64,000 nt of DNA from Proliferodiscus dingleyae (lineage: Eukaryota > Ascomycota > Leotiomycetes > Helotiales > Lachnaceae), in assembly GCA_003988795.1 (NCBI GenBank), contig QYAK01000003.1, positions 620,001 to 684,000 of the forward strand. The letters run 5' to 3'. Within the stretch, counting starts at the first letter, position 1, and the number at the start of each line of letters is the position of its first letter. Positions 1 to 11,615 of the stretch are shown here, piece by piece. The position numbers were made by a program, and so were the translations under genes. The notes under the pieces are model-generated. The model saw nothing but the letters and a program-made list of their open reading frames with translations. It was not told the origin of the DNA and made no database searches.

Positions 1-585
1 GTCGAAGAGAACTCGGACATAGAGGACACGAATGAAGAAAAAGCTTTTGATACATCAGCCGACATTATAGCAATTCCGGATTTCAAAAGCAATTCACTAC
101 GGCCCAGAGTGATGGAGGCCGTGGAGGTGGACTCGGAGGCGAAAAAGGATCCAATGAAGACGCCAGCACTTAATGGGGCCATTCCGCTCGCCATCTTCGA
201 TGAGGTTCAGAAGAAGCATTTCTTCTGTCCCTCGGTCGCGGGCGAGTTCTTCGACATGTTCGCAAGCTTTACTCAAGTACGGTGCTTACCAAAAATTCTC
301 CAACATGTTCTCGATAGCATGACTGCTTCTTATCCTTCGGATCCGTTGACATGTGATTGCTATATCAGGCAACCCCTTGTCGGCCTGGAGCCTAATTCAC
401 CGAAGTTTCCTGTGGGTCTCGGGATTAGTTTAGATCGGCTGAAGGAAACCATGAAAACGACGAAAGACAAAGAGGAGTTGGTAAGGCGGACGAAGATGTG
501 GATTGAACCAACACTAGAACTCGAAGTATTAGACCCAGGGATCGAGACAGTACTGAGGCATACTATGCGCAGACTAGACCATTGA
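1..585 (+). CDS. Hypothetical protein, C-terminal fragment (5' end outside window)
   Basis: The frame is open from base 1 and ends at a TGA at 583-585, so this is the last 194 codons of a gene that begins to the left. The visible N-terminal part is acidic (several Glu and Asp). The rest mixes charged and hydrophobic residues, with a Cys-containing stretch near residues 115-125 (TCDCYIRQP). I see no membrane segment, signal peptide or recognisable catalytic motif. No splice signal is needed to keep the frame open. I do not recognise the family. It is followed by about 1.2 kb without a supported gene. Confidence is in the coding frame only, not in any function. Confidence 0.6.
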   Translation, partial: VEENSDIEDTNEEKAFDTSADIIAIPDFKSNSLRPRVMEAVEVDSEAKKDPMKTPALNGAIPLAIFDEVQKKHFFCPSVAGEFFDMFASFTQVRCLPKILQHVLDSMTASYPSDPLTCDCYIRQPLVGLEPNSPKFPVGLGISLDRLKETMKTTKDKEELVRRTKMWIEPTLELEVLDPGIETVLRHTMRRLDH

Positions 586-1779
586 CAGTCGCATAGAATC
601 AAAGAGAATGTGACCAGCTGCGGGTCATATGCATGTTCCGGACTCCGTACGCGTGACAAATACCCAAAGCTATGCTGGCTCAACATCAGAGCTGCCTCTT
701 CGATTCCTGTGAATTAACCTGCTGTTATACCATACTTTTTCCCTCTACCTTTGTGCTCGTTGGTTCATTGTCTTCCCATTGCTCTATTAGGTTTTGTGTG
801 TTCTTTTTGGCTCTCACTCGCGGAAGAAACTATGTGACTTCTTTTTGTTCTTTTATATTCATTTTGATAATGCAATCGTCTGCTTATATCACGACGTCAA
901 ATAAAAGCGGCTATCAGTAGTTTAAAATGTGCTACGAGCTTGTTTTCCGGTCTGGATAACGGCTGGTATGTTTAGTTTCTCATCTCATTTCATTTCTATG
1001 GACTGAAAAATGCCGGGTGATTTGTCAGAAGTCTGTCTATATTTCGGAAATTCGTCTATCATTTTCGATCTTTGGAATGATCCTTGTCCAGAGAGTGGTA
1101 CTATGAGCCTCAGCGATCATATATATTGAATCAGCACTTGTGTACCGACACTAATGGTATGTGAAATAGCTAGCAACAAGACTTGGACAGACGGATGTGC
1201 CTGCCTACCTCACATTCCAAATCGAATGACTCACCAAAGTCCTAGCGGCGTCTTACATTTTTTGAAGGTTTCCTGGTTCGGGATTCTAGCCATGTGTGGC
1301 TGCTAAGGATTGACCCTGGTCGTTGAAAATCTCGTCTCACCCTTTAATCTCTAAGTATTAAATGAGAATTCATAGAATATCAAAGGAAATTAATGGCTGA
1401 ATCGAGATAGATGAAAGCTGTATCCATGATTCACAAGAATAGCATGGTTAGTTGAATCAAGATCTACTTGTGCTGTGAATGGCCTCTCATACGTGCTTGC
1501 TGCTTGATCCAATGTTGTAGACGGCCAAGCCATCATTAAATCGTCCCAATATGAAAATACCATTTCCCCCATTCTATAGTCCATGGGAAAATTCAACTGC
1601 GTACTTAACACACACTATCTGTGTTATCACATGATAGCCCCTTTGTCTCCTGGTGGTGCGCGAATTTTGTTCTGATTGGTTGACTGACCAGTGCCCAGAT
1701 TGATCTTGCCGTCTGACGCAGTCTCGCCATTTCACTGACATCTTCAAGCAGACAACATCAAATCCCAAAGTGATGGAAG
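586..1779. other. Intergenic, no supported gene
   Basis: AT-rich sequence with only short unrelated open frames, none with convincing codon use or splice signals. No tRNA-like fold or repeat was noticed. Confidence 0.5.
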
Positions 1780-2582
1780 ATGTCTCTCACACCCCTCTCT
1801 GATGAAGGACTCCGAGCATTTCCCCCTGAAATCCGTGAGCTTATCTTTGCAGCCAGTTTCGCTGGTGCCTGGCAATGCTCCGGCGGCAGAACCCCTTGCT
1901 TCCTCAAGGCACTTCGAGCAGATCCTGAGTTATATAGAGAAGCTCTGGATGTATTCACCGGCACTAATGTTTACAGACTTTGTGAGACAAATGGTCGGTG
2001 CTGGGTTTTGATCTCGTTCATGAAGCAAGGCTGATAACTGGTTATAGAGTGGAGCTTTGGAGACATGCCTGGATCGGCCATCAAGGGCATAGTCAACCTG
2101 CAGTTTGATCTCGAGTAAGCTGTTTTAGCAGTCAAAGGTAGCTCAGTCATTGATGCCAGAACAGGGATGGAGATATGTCAAAAACAAGGCTTCTGCATCT
2201 GAATCACGAACTGCTACGACCATATTTCGACTTTAGATACCTCATTCTCGACACGACTCCGGTCGAGAATGAATACTCCGAGCCACGAGGCAGGAGCCTC
2301 GAAGCCATTCTCAACTTTTTTGTCAATGTTCAGAAATCTATCGGGTACGGCAATGGTCTCACTAGGGTCAAGGTCATAACCAAAGGTTGCCCCGCCAATC
2401 ATGCCTCGAACAGGGTATGCCAGCGCTCTCAGCATTATGTACGGATTGTGGTTTCACTAGTCACGTCAATGGTAGATTGCAAAGCTGTTTTAGATCGAGT
2501 CGCAGCAGATGATAGGCAGGAGTGGCTGTGGATCATTCGGAACGAAGATCAAGACTCGCTCAAATCAAGGCTACGATGGTAA
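1780..2582 (+). CDS. Hypothetical fungal protein with 2EXR/F-box-like N-terminus
   Basis: Three exons fit in phase: 1780-1993, 2048-2114 and 2165-2582, with introns of 54 and 50 nt (donors gtcggt and gtaagc, acceptors atag and acag), giving about 232 residues. The N-terminus contains FPPEIRELIF, which resembles the LPxEIRxxIW start of fungal 2EXR and F-box-like proteins. It is followed by LKALRADPELYREAL, also typical of these lineage-expanded proteins. The C-terminal half is mixed alpha/beta with no catalytic motif that I can name. The first donor (gtcggt) is not a strong consensus, so that junction is the weakest part. The function of such proteins is largely unknown. An F-box-like substrate-recruiting role is only an inference from the N-terminal pattern. 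Confidence 0.6.
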
Positions 2583-2709
2583 GAAGTTCTAGTTGAATTG
2601 TCAGTTTCCTTTCATTTACTTATCTGAATAATACTATCTTCAGGATAAAATTAGATTGAAACAATCTCCAATATTTTCGCTAACTTTTGCTGGCAAGTAT
2701 GGGATAAGC

Positions 2710-3309
2710 TCACACTGTTTTCCTTTTCAACTTATGTTGGACCCAACCTATAATCTTTTCGCCATAGTGTCGTGCTTCTGGAGCGCATGACTCACCTATA
2801 TCACCCTTTTCGGAGAGACGAAGCTCAAGATTAGCATCTGAATGTGACACTGGCCAAACTTTGACATGTTTGACTGCCGGAATTCCTGTCTCAGAGTCGC
2901 TATCGAAAGCAGCTCGCTCCTCTTCGAGGGAGTCAAGGCCATCCCATTCCTTGTCCGAGAACATCTTAAACTCGGTGCATGATGCGCGGTAAGTGCGTAC
3001 AGGATGCATTCGAAGGCCATCAGAACAAAATTCTTCGCAGCCTGGAGGAACCTTTCTCGTATGGTCCAAGTCAGTGAAGATATGCTTAACAGACTGGTTA
3101 TTCCCTCCGGCAGTCTTGATGACTTCTGTCCAATTTTGGAGCGCTGTACCTGAGAACCTACGAACATCCTCCCTGTTAACGCAAAACCAATTCTCTTCAT
3201 TATGGTCTTTATCAGCCATTTGGAAATTAGTCGACAAGAATGAATTCAGAATTGGGGAGTCCAGCCGATCTAGCTCGGGACTGCTCACTGGACGCACTTC
3301 AAGTGACAT
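2710..3309 (-). CDS. Hypothetical protein
   Basis: This is a single open frame of 199 codons from ATG 3309 to the stop at 2710. The frame extends upstream to 3438, but the inner ATG (MSLEVRPVSSPELDRLDSP) looks like the better start because the upstream part is hydrophobic and basic, unlike the rest. The protein is hydrophilic and rich in Asp, Glu and Ser, has four Cys in its central part, and has a basic tail ending KLKRKTV. No signal peptide, membrane segment or known domain is visible. It lies convergent to the gene at 1780 and divergent from the DHH gene. It could be an orphan gene or part of a larger spliced gene. Confidence 0.4.
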   Translation of the reverse strand: MSLEVRPVSSPELDRLDSPILNSFLSTNFQMADKDHNEENWFCVNREDVRRFSGTALQNWTEVIKTAGGNNQSVKHIFTDLDHTRKVPPGCEEFCSDGLRMHPVRTYRASCTEFKMFSDKEWDGLDSLEEERAAFDSDSETGIPAVKHVKVWPVSHSDANLELRLSEKGDIGESCAPEARHYGEKIIGWVQHKLKRKTV

Positions 3310-3822
3310 TCTTTTTGATTTTCGAAGGACTGAAATGGGGAAGTCGCATAAGCTTTGGCCGGGAAGCAGGAAGATATGCTTTATCAATAGTTTTTGCCAA
3401 TGAACAGAAACGTAAATACATTGTTGTATTCTGATCAAGACAAAGCAAGAGCCTCAGCTGCAAACTTTCCACAAAGACCAGAAACTTCAATAAAGTTGTT
3501 ATGTGACAAAGCATTTGTCAACAAAGGAATCAATTAACAATGCATTTATTCTTTGTTTAGATTGTATCTCAGAGATGTTTGGAGTGGTTGTAGAGGAGTA
3601 CACCGAATGCGGCTAGTGGATTACGTCACGAGTCTGGTCTGGCATGCGAAAGTCTAACTATCCTCTCTAACGGGATCAAGATGCAATACTACAACTTCCT
3701 TAATGCTTGGGCTCGGGAGTTTCTTGAGATGTCTCCATGTTAATGCTGTATTAAGAAATCGATTTTTTCTCGGAGTTAGTAATCGTACTACACATTCATT
3801 GATCGTCCAGCAAGTCCGCGAA
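3310..3822. promoter_or_regulatory. Divergent intergenic region upstream of the DHH gene
   Basis: 513 bp between the hypothetical gene (minus) and the DHH phosphoesterase (plus). The frame of the DHH gene is open back to an ATG at 3703, so 3703-3822 may be translated as an N-terminal extension. No clear transcription-factor site was recognised. Confidence 0.35.
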
Positions 3823-5332
3823 ATGAAGCGGAAAGCTGAGACGAGTCTGGAGCCATCTGGTAGGAAAGTCGCAATAGTTGAAGACTATTGCAGCGTGCAA
3901 GTCAAGAGAAGTTTCAATGGAGACCCAATATGGCCGGCACCAGAGGATCAGATGACTGCTGCTCGCAAGTTCCTGAAAGAATGGGAAGTCAAAATACCTC
4001 GACCCTTAATCATGTGACTAACTTCTACAAAAGTGCTGATTCTAAGAAGCCGACTCTTATAATCCCAGACAAAGACGCTGATGGGCTCAGCTCGGGAGTG
4101 ATTATATATAGAACTCTTGTCAAACTGGGACTTGATTCGAAGCACTTGGATGTCCACCTAATTCAGAAAGGCTCGAACATCCACGAGGAGCATGAGCGGA
4201 AGCTTATGCTGGAGAAAAGTCCGTCATACGCAATCGTTCTAGATCAAGGTAGTAGGAAAAGTCCGCCGGTCATTGATGATGAGAATGTTAAATCTATTAT
4301 TATCGACCACCATTTAAGTGACGAGTTCCCAGAAGGTGCAACGGTGAGAGAACTCCTCAACACCAATTCTCTCTGCTGATGTTAGCCAGGTCGTCTCGGG
4401 ATGCCATTGTCCACCAGTTGCCACAACCTCTCTCATTACGTACGAGATATGTAAGGAACTGGACCCGGATATTGCATTAGAATGTGGCTATTTATGCGCG
4501 ATTGGGACCCACGGCGATCTCGGAAACAACTTGAAATGGCTACCGCCATTTCCTGACATGGGTGAGACTTTCAAGAAACACACAAAGAAATTGATAAATG
4601 ACTGTGTCTCTTTCATCAATGCCCGTAAGATTTTCTACTCCCAATGATCCTAGCGATGCAATTACTAAAGCGTATCAGCTCGTCGAACTGGGACATACGA
4701 CGTAATCACGGCTTGGAACGCTTTGCTACAGGCGAAAGACCCGAAAGAGATCATTAATAATAAACGCCTTGCAATGGCAAGACTAGAAATTAACGACGAA
4801 GTGGAGAAGCGGACTCATACGCCCCCAAAATTCAGCAAGGACGGAAAAATCGCAGTTCTGAAAATTGACAGCAAAGCTCAAGTGCACCCGGTGATAGCAA
4901 CACGATGGGTAAGAATACTTTGACAACCCGTACGCGTCACAACTTAAAGGATTTTAGGCAAGTCATTTGAAATCAAAAGCCCTTGAAATAGTGATGGTAG
5001 CCAATTATGGCTACCTGCCTGGTAAAGTAAATTTCTCATGCAGAATTGCTCGATGTGCGCGGGGCCGGGATCCACCTGTGAATATTATCGAGTCTCTGAA
5101 AGCAGTAGCCGATCTCGACACGACAGACCTCGTGCAGAGGCTAGGCGATAGTTTTGCGCGGGGTCATAAGGAGGCTTCAGGAGGTATCGTGAATACGGCT
5201 GAATTTGAGGAGCTGTGCTCACTGATGAAGGTAGGAGAGAAGCCTGACAAGCCAGAGGGAGAATCGCCGAAGAAGAAGGTGGAGAAGCCCACGCAGAAGA
5301 ATACACTGAGTAATTACTTCAAGAAGTCTTAA
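3823..5332 (+). CDS. DHH-family phosphoesterase (RecJ/Cdc45-like fold)
   Basis: Five exons fit in phase: 3823-3987, 4047-4343, 4390-4624, 4679-4908 and 4958-5332, giving 433 residues. DHH motifs are in order: DKDADGLSSG (motif I), a Leu-Asp-Gln segment (II), IIDHH (III, which names the family) and IGTHGDLG (IV). A glycine-rich DHHA1-like C-terminal domain follows. The family cleaves phosphodiester bonds in single-stranded nucleic acids or small nucleotides using two metal ions. The last residues, KNTLSNYFKKS, look like a PCNA-interacting peptide. The third acceptor was placed at 4678 because the nearer AG at 4670 leads to a stop, whereas 4678 restores the family-like RRTGTYDV. The first acceptor (4033 or 4046) is less certain. 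An in-frame ATG at 3703 would add a basic, acid-free leader. Confidence 0.85.
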
Positions 5333-5560
5333 TGATGTGGGCATTTCCTGTTTAACTCCTTTCAAACAGCTGACAAGAAGGCTCGGATTCATAGCGATCA
5401 ATGTATGAATAGCAAGGTTATTAACGTCCTATCTATGGATGCCTAGGAATCACACAGTGAGTAACGCTCATGCCTGCTTGGCACTGCACTCCTCAGCATG
5501 TCTCCACCCCCTTTATTAAGCGATTGGCCCCACTTCGCCCACTCACAGATTAGCCCCGTC

Positions 5561-6617
5561 CTATACATGAAATGGTGAAGCGTCGTCTTTGATAGCGTCC
5601 CATAAATCCTCATACGCCTTCGCCAAATTTTCTGTCAGCGGGCCTTTCTCACAAGCCTTTAAACTTTCATCAATTTGTTTCGTGCTACTTGCTCCGAGAA
5701 TGACTCCGTCACTCGACCCCAACGGGCTGTGGTGCACGAACCACCTCATCGTTCCCTCCATCACAGTGATTTTCTCTTCGTCGCACTTTTCCTTCAAATT
5801 TGCTAGCCCATCAAGCATTGATTTCTTGAGATAAAGACTTCCGAATATCTTCATGGCATCAAACCTCGTACCAGAAGCTGGGTGTAGTATTTGTTCGATA
5901 TTTTTAGCCAACGCACCTCCCGCCAATGGGCTGTAAGCGTAGAAGTTCATGTTGAGTGTCCGAAGCAAGGGAAACAGTCCCTTTTCAGCCCCCCGAAGAA
6001 GCGGATTGTAGCCACCTTGATAGACCGATGGAAGGGGATAACCATTTTCTTTGCAGATATGGTGGACCTTCTGCACTTCGGTCGGAGAGAGATTGCTAAT
6101 TCCAAACCTCTCAAACTTACCCTCCGAATATAACTTGCCTATGGCTCCGCACTGTTCCTCTAAAGAAGTTTCTCTGTCTGGGCCATGCAGGTAATCTATA
6201 GTCATCAGTCACATGAATTACAATTTGCAACAGAGAATGAATGTCAATTAGGTAAGTGACAATAAAGGAAATCCATTTAAACTCTGGCTCCGTGAAGAAA
6301 ATTGACTTACAAATGTCAAGCTTCTCCTGACCCAATGCTGTCAGGCTCGCGTTGCAGTTCGAAATGATCTTCGCCTCGACGAGGCTCCCTGGTGCAAAAG
6401 CTGGTGCCTTCGTTGAGACAGCAAACTGCTGATGTGCTTTTACCTTTCCCAACAATTCCTCTGACTTCCCATCAGCATAGACACGAGCCGTGTCCAACTC
6501 TCTAATACCATGGACTCTTGCGCAGTCGAGGAATTCCTCAACCTGGGGAGGCGTGGACATAGATGAAGACCCTCCACTAACGGAAGACCCCATCATGCCC
6601 ACGACGATTTTAACCAT
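5561..6617 (-). CDS. Aldo-keto reductase (AKR7-like, aflatoxin B1 aldehyde reductase type)
   Basis: Two exons, 6617-6311 and 6195-5561, are joined across a 115-nt intron that begins gtaagt, giving 313 residues. The catalytic tetrad of the superfamily is visible: Asp and Tyr in ELDTARVYADG, Lys in AVSTKAPAF, and His in DIYYLHGPD, which is formed across the splice. VYQGGYNPLLRGAE and GVILGASS match the NADPH-binding half of AKR7 proteins. These enzymes are cytosolic NADPH-dependent reductases of dialdehydes and other carbonyls; the true substrate here is unknown. The start MVKIVVGMM is preferred over an in-frame ATG at 6704, which would add 29 residues. It is convergent with the DHH gene and has no linked biosynthetic genes, so it is probably general detoxification. 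Confidence 0.9.
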
Positions 6618-9036
6618 CTTCAAAGATTTAGGAGCTGAGAGTGAACGTGAGGAAAGTAGTTGATCCAGCGTGCAGGTATGAGCCAAAGCAATTATCGGCT
6701 GCATCTAGCCATGGAATGATACTACCTATATAGTCTATTGATTATATCATCAAGTAGTGCAAGCCGTGCTGAAAACTAGCCGTCCGCTAATTCTGCCCAC
6801 CAATCGAAAAATTCGATGCTGTGTTGCATATTTTGGTTCATGAATATAATTGGATTGGCGAGACTTACGAAAATTACCCAAATAGGGAAGAGGGGTAGTC
6901 AACCTCCCCCTCTTCACGATAGCTTTTTTGCTACGAGACAAGCGAAGCTGGGAGGATTTTGTGAGCTTCGGGGGCTAATCTGAAGAATTAAATTTAGCCC
7001 CGATAATTAACGATATTAAGCTTCAGCATAAGTCTCTAGTAGTCGTGAGACATTTTTAGCTGTTTCCGCAAGTTGTTTTCTTCTGTCCCACGGGTACCCT
7101 TCAGACTCTACTACCGCATTTAAAAAGATGATCGGTTGTTAGAACAACTATCAATATGTTATTGCACATAGAATGCAAGTGAGCCTGAATAATTTGTTCA
7201 TGGAGTCTTTCAACTTCTGCTACATGCATTTTCGTTGGTTTACCGCATGTTTCTGGAACGGATAGGAAACCCCCAGTTTCTAGAATATAGAACCTTCACT
7301 ATCGTGAAAGGCACTGAATTTCCTCACAAAGCCTGGCTATCTATAGATCAATTATAGCACATCTTACCAAGCTTGGTGACTCCTAATTATCCCCCGGCCG
7401 ATGCTGGCCAAGATTCCTGTAAAAAGAGTACAGGTCGAGTGTGGCCAGAGATATGCACACACAGCTCGATTACATTCTTCCCCTAAGGAATAAGATTGAC
7501 ACAAGGAGTTTGAAAGCTCGTATCATCCACATTGAGGAACTGATGGTTTCCTAATTTGTTCTCGTTCCCACTCGTTCGACAACATGATCACCAAACTGGA
7601 ACAAACCTCCAGGTTTTTTCAGCAGAGGCTCCTGCAAAATAGTTCGCATTATTCGAGTCAATGATTCATGAATAACATGAACAGGCCCTATTACTCATAG
7701 GCAAGAAATATATCATTGAACGCTGCCAGTTCGACCGGGCTCGTCTTTCCAACGACTGCAATGTGTGGAATGAGAATGACTTTACAAAGAAATATACTGT
7801 GAATCGTCCCTTATATTCACTGTAGCCAGGTTAGCAGCGCTGCGGAGGAGTGTAGGCTCCTTGACCCGCCTCGGCTGCTCCGCCGCCCATTAATAATGCA
7901 CTCACATTATCGGCATTGCTTTCAATCACTCTTCACAGCACCACCAATCTCTCAATCCTGAAGCTCTTTGACTATTTAACCTCTTGAAGATCTTGATTAG
8001 GAGGTGTTTCTTCATAAACAGTCCTTGACTTTAGCTCGAGCCATAAGTTCCTCGCCACAAACGACAAAGACTTCGCTGTCTTGAAACCTGTCTGTGGCTT
8101 TCAGAGCAGAAGTCTTCAAGAAACCAGCTTGGATCTCCATCTATACTTGGACAGGGTCCCCGGCAGTGGTTATTGTCGACAGACAAATAAGAGCTGTTCT
8201 TTTCAAGTAAGTCATGACCTTTACTTGTACAGTCGCGCCCATATGACTCCAGTAAACAGTCAAAACTTGGACCTACGCTTTCGAAACAGGGTCGACAGTT
8301 CACCACCTTTCGTAAACTAGGCCGTGCTGCTTGCAAATTTATCTTCAAAGCTCTTCACGACATATGCTAACAATCAGGGTAGGAAGAGAACGATTTGAAG
8401 GACTTACTAGAGAAATCCGACTCCCAGCCTTTGTCTGTCAGTTGTGGCTGTCCAACATCACACATCGCGACGTCCACATCAACGGCTGAGCGACTTTGGA
8501 TCTGCTCATATCGACTAGGAATATCATCCCACATCTCGAGAATAATTTGAGACAGAGACGTGCTGCGTGATATGCGCGGTTGACCTAGTTGGAGCCTATT
8601 TGTTGCCGCACACAAGTTTTGTTGACTTGACGAACAGCACACTGACCGCCTTCTCCAAACAAATAAGTCCATCGCTCGAGTGAATATATTCTCACCATAC
8701 TTCTTCACGACTCGGACTGCCGTTTTTGGAGCAAAGAAGGCCGTCGAAGAGACTTGGCAATATTACGCGGCCCACGCTTCTCCTTTCAGAAAGCCCAAAT
8801 AGCATTGGTGGTAAGTGCTAACATACGCAATTCATCTCTCCTGCGTGACGCATATCAGAGCCTCCTGGCAGCCGTGAGAGTTGTGGTCGCTCTTCTAGAG
8901 TATAGACAGTTTCCTCTGTGCGAACTAGTGGCGAGCATGTTCTCATCTCTGATGTGACCGTCTCTACATGCCAACCGAAAGGAACTTTCAGATTGCAGAT
9001 GGAAAGTAGTAGCTGACTCAAAATGTGACAGTAAAA
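6618..9036. other. 2.4-kb intergenic region, possible gene relic near 8.0-8.8 kb
   Basis: From 6.6 to 8.0 kb I see no coding signal. On the minus strand, 8763-8367 stays open for about 130 codons with protein-like text (for example KTAVRVVKKYGENIF), and 8150-8010 carries another coding-like run in a different frame. No ATG, splice set or family was found that joins them. This could be a decayed gene or chance. Confidence 0.3.
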
Positions 9037-10280
9037 ATGACCCGCAACGAGCCGTCTGGAGGCGAGGGTGAGAAGACCACGGCCTCATACGACAACAAAG
9101 AGACTGCTGTACCAAGCCAGGGAAATTCGACCTTCTCGTCCAACACAGCCAGTTCAGGTGCATCAAGCTCTGCTACCCGTCCAGTGTGAGTGGATGATTT
9201 ATACTCTCCTCTCGTCTGTGCTTGCTGACTGATGCGGAAAAGGGCACAACCCCGATCGGATAGTAGCAATGTCAACCAAGCAGCCTTTACGGCCATAAAT
9301 CGAGACACTAGCTTTCAGCCCGCTTCACACTCACTCACGGCCCAGGCTACCGCTACTCCAGAAAAAAAACGTAAAGCCAACTTTCGAACTCCAGATGTAA
9401 GATCCCACATACAAGCTCTTTGAGATCTCACCAAGATCGATCACTGCTGAGAACCATTTAGAACCCCAAGAAGCACAAACCAATTACCCCCCATGGCACT
9501 ATTTTCAAATGGAAAGACAATCCTCATGTCTCTAAGACATCTCCATACGTACAGGGAGTTCCGAACCAAGATGATCTGATACTCAAGCTTACAGCAACCA
9601 CTGGAGTCAAGTATGAAATTCCGTGGGTACACAGATTCACAATGAATTGGGATAGTAAGAAGGACGTAGCTGCGGCTCATAAGTGGCGAAAACAGGTTCT
9701 CGATAGGACACTCAACAAGAGTCGTGGTGACGGTGACGATGTCGTCAATAAATGTGCTCGCCCACACTGGTCCGAGAGAGAGGCCGTCAGTGTCCATGGT
9801 CTGATCAAGGCCCGCATTCAGAAGAAGCGCCGTCACCTGAATTCCCGTGACTGGCAGAAGATTGCCGAACAGCATAACGAGGCATTTGTGGGCAAGGAGA
9901 TTCGAGTCGGCGAGAAGACACCCTTCGTTCCCTCGGCTAAGAAAAGCAGGAAGAACAGAGAGCACGTTGTCATGACCGCGCATATCCTGCCTCCGCGAAG
10001 CGTCAGTGCCATCTACTCTCAGGCGAAACGCTGGCCAAACACCAAGCAGATGATACAAGATGAGTACGCCAAACTCGCTCTCGATCCCGATTCAGCCATC
10101 AACCTAGTGCCAGATAGCTCAGACAGCGAGGAGTACGAAGAAGATACCGTAATGGTTGATGAGGCGGATGAAGCCAGTGATGATTCCGGACATGGCCTTG
10201 AGAATGATTCCGACGATGAGCAAGATGGACAGAGACCTGCCAGCAATCCCGTTGGTGGTGTTCTTATTGCGACATCCTAG
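9037..10280 (+). CDS. Hypothetical nuclear-type protein with SANT/Myb-like helix region and acidic tail
   Basis: Three exons fit in phase: 9037-9185, 9243-9396 and 9462-10280 (donors gtgagt and gtaaga), giving 373 residues. The first third is Ser/Thr-rich and disordered. A central region after HWSEREAVSVHGLI has regularly spaced Trp and hydrophobic residues, then DWQKIAEQHN, a spacing like Myb/SANT helices but without the full three-tryptophan pattern. Basic clusters (KKRRH, KKSRKNRE) could act as nuclear signals. The last 60 residues are strongly acidic (DSSDSEEYEED and DSDDEQDGQ). A chromatin or transcription role is inferred from composition only. No neighbour supports a more specific role. 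Confidence 0.7.
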
Positions 10281-11615
10281 AGATATTCCTCGCAACAACA
10301 TTGGACTTGACGAGTACGCGAGACGTCGTTGACTACTCTGTCATCGATAGCTGCTGTACTTGATCGCCACTTCGGCTCTGTCGATTTGCATGATGATGTT
10401 TCTATATTGCGCTTCGACGGTCCGTAGTTGACTTATGCTTCTTCATATTTACAATATCTGCATGGCAGTAGACCTCGATCTAAGTGTCCGAGAACGTCTC
10501 ACGACACAGGTATCTAGTCGACAAAGACTATATTGGACAATGAGGAAGCGGAGTCTCATTTCCTTTTCCCCATCATGTCGCACACAGCTGCCGTTCGTAC
10601 TGATGCCTGGTCGACTTGTTTCTGCACAAAAGTTCTTATGATCAGTATTTTGCAGACCCATATTGGTCGATTGGTGTTGGTCTGCACCTTCCCTAGGATG
10701 AAATTGATTTTTCTTTGGTGATGTTTAGATGTGTCTTTAGAGCGGCTTGTGCTCTGTTCCGTGCCTTTACTTGTTATTGTTCGTATCCAATCTTAGTATT
10801 GTGTAGCGGACAATGCGAGCGGGAGTCATAGAAGAACACACCGATCTGAGTCTTGGCCTTCTCACCCACATTATTGGATAGAAATAGAATATATTACTAT
10901 AACCTACTGCGTGCCGTCTTGCGATCGCTCAAATGACCTCAGCGGCTAGAAATTTCGTATGTGATAATTAGGCAAGTTTCGGGGTGGACAGAATTCAATG
11001 GGAAATACAATAGAGAATCTTAGAAGCTTTCGACACAGATTAATAGTGAATAGTGGAGCGGTACTCCTGGAATCCACGCTAACCTTAACTATTTCCGCTT
11101 CATTCTCGCGTTGTTGCCTGGTAGGCACTGCACCAACCTTTGGTGTGTCACTGCAGTCCGAAGATAAGATATTGCATGCAAATATTTCCCATTATCAGAG
11201 CTATCGCATCAATCAAAGAGCAACATAAAATGCGCACAATCATGACCTCCTTCGGCCAATTCTCATCTGGTCCAATCATCACGTGATTGTGTTCTGCCTC
11301 GTATATCGGGCACAAGCTATGCTCTCCCGGTCTTACCCTGTAATACTTCCAGCCCAAGACTATAACAATTCGAGACAGATATTTTTCCTGTCCGGCTAGA
11401 ATTGAAGACCGGCCATCTCATATACGAATTAAAATTTCCGTTTTGAAGCTCTTCTATTTCGTACTGAAACTGTTAGGGCTTCGCATTCGAAGTCTTGGCA
11501 CATGCTCGCTAAACTTCCTTAGCGTACCTTTCAATTTTGCACAACACCTACAATTTTGCGGTTTTTCGAGAGGACGACCGAAGCACGACAACAGCATCGC
11601 AACAACACCGACACG
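10281..11615. other. Intergenic region upstream of RPL28
   Basis: 1.3 kb without a supported coding frame. The last 100 bases before the ribosomal gene are pyrimidine-rich with TTTTCGAG-like text, which would suit a ribosomal-protein promoter. No RP-specific box could be assigned with confidence. Confidence 0.4.

Noticed and set aside
2415..2460. Extra intron in the 2EXR-like gene (gtatgc...cactag)
   Set aside because: Removing it leads to an immediate stop in the continuing frame.
8031..8763. Minus-strand coding-like runs suggesting a gene
   Set aside because: The runs are in different frames and no ATG or consistent introns join them; kept only as a possible relic in the intergenic entry.
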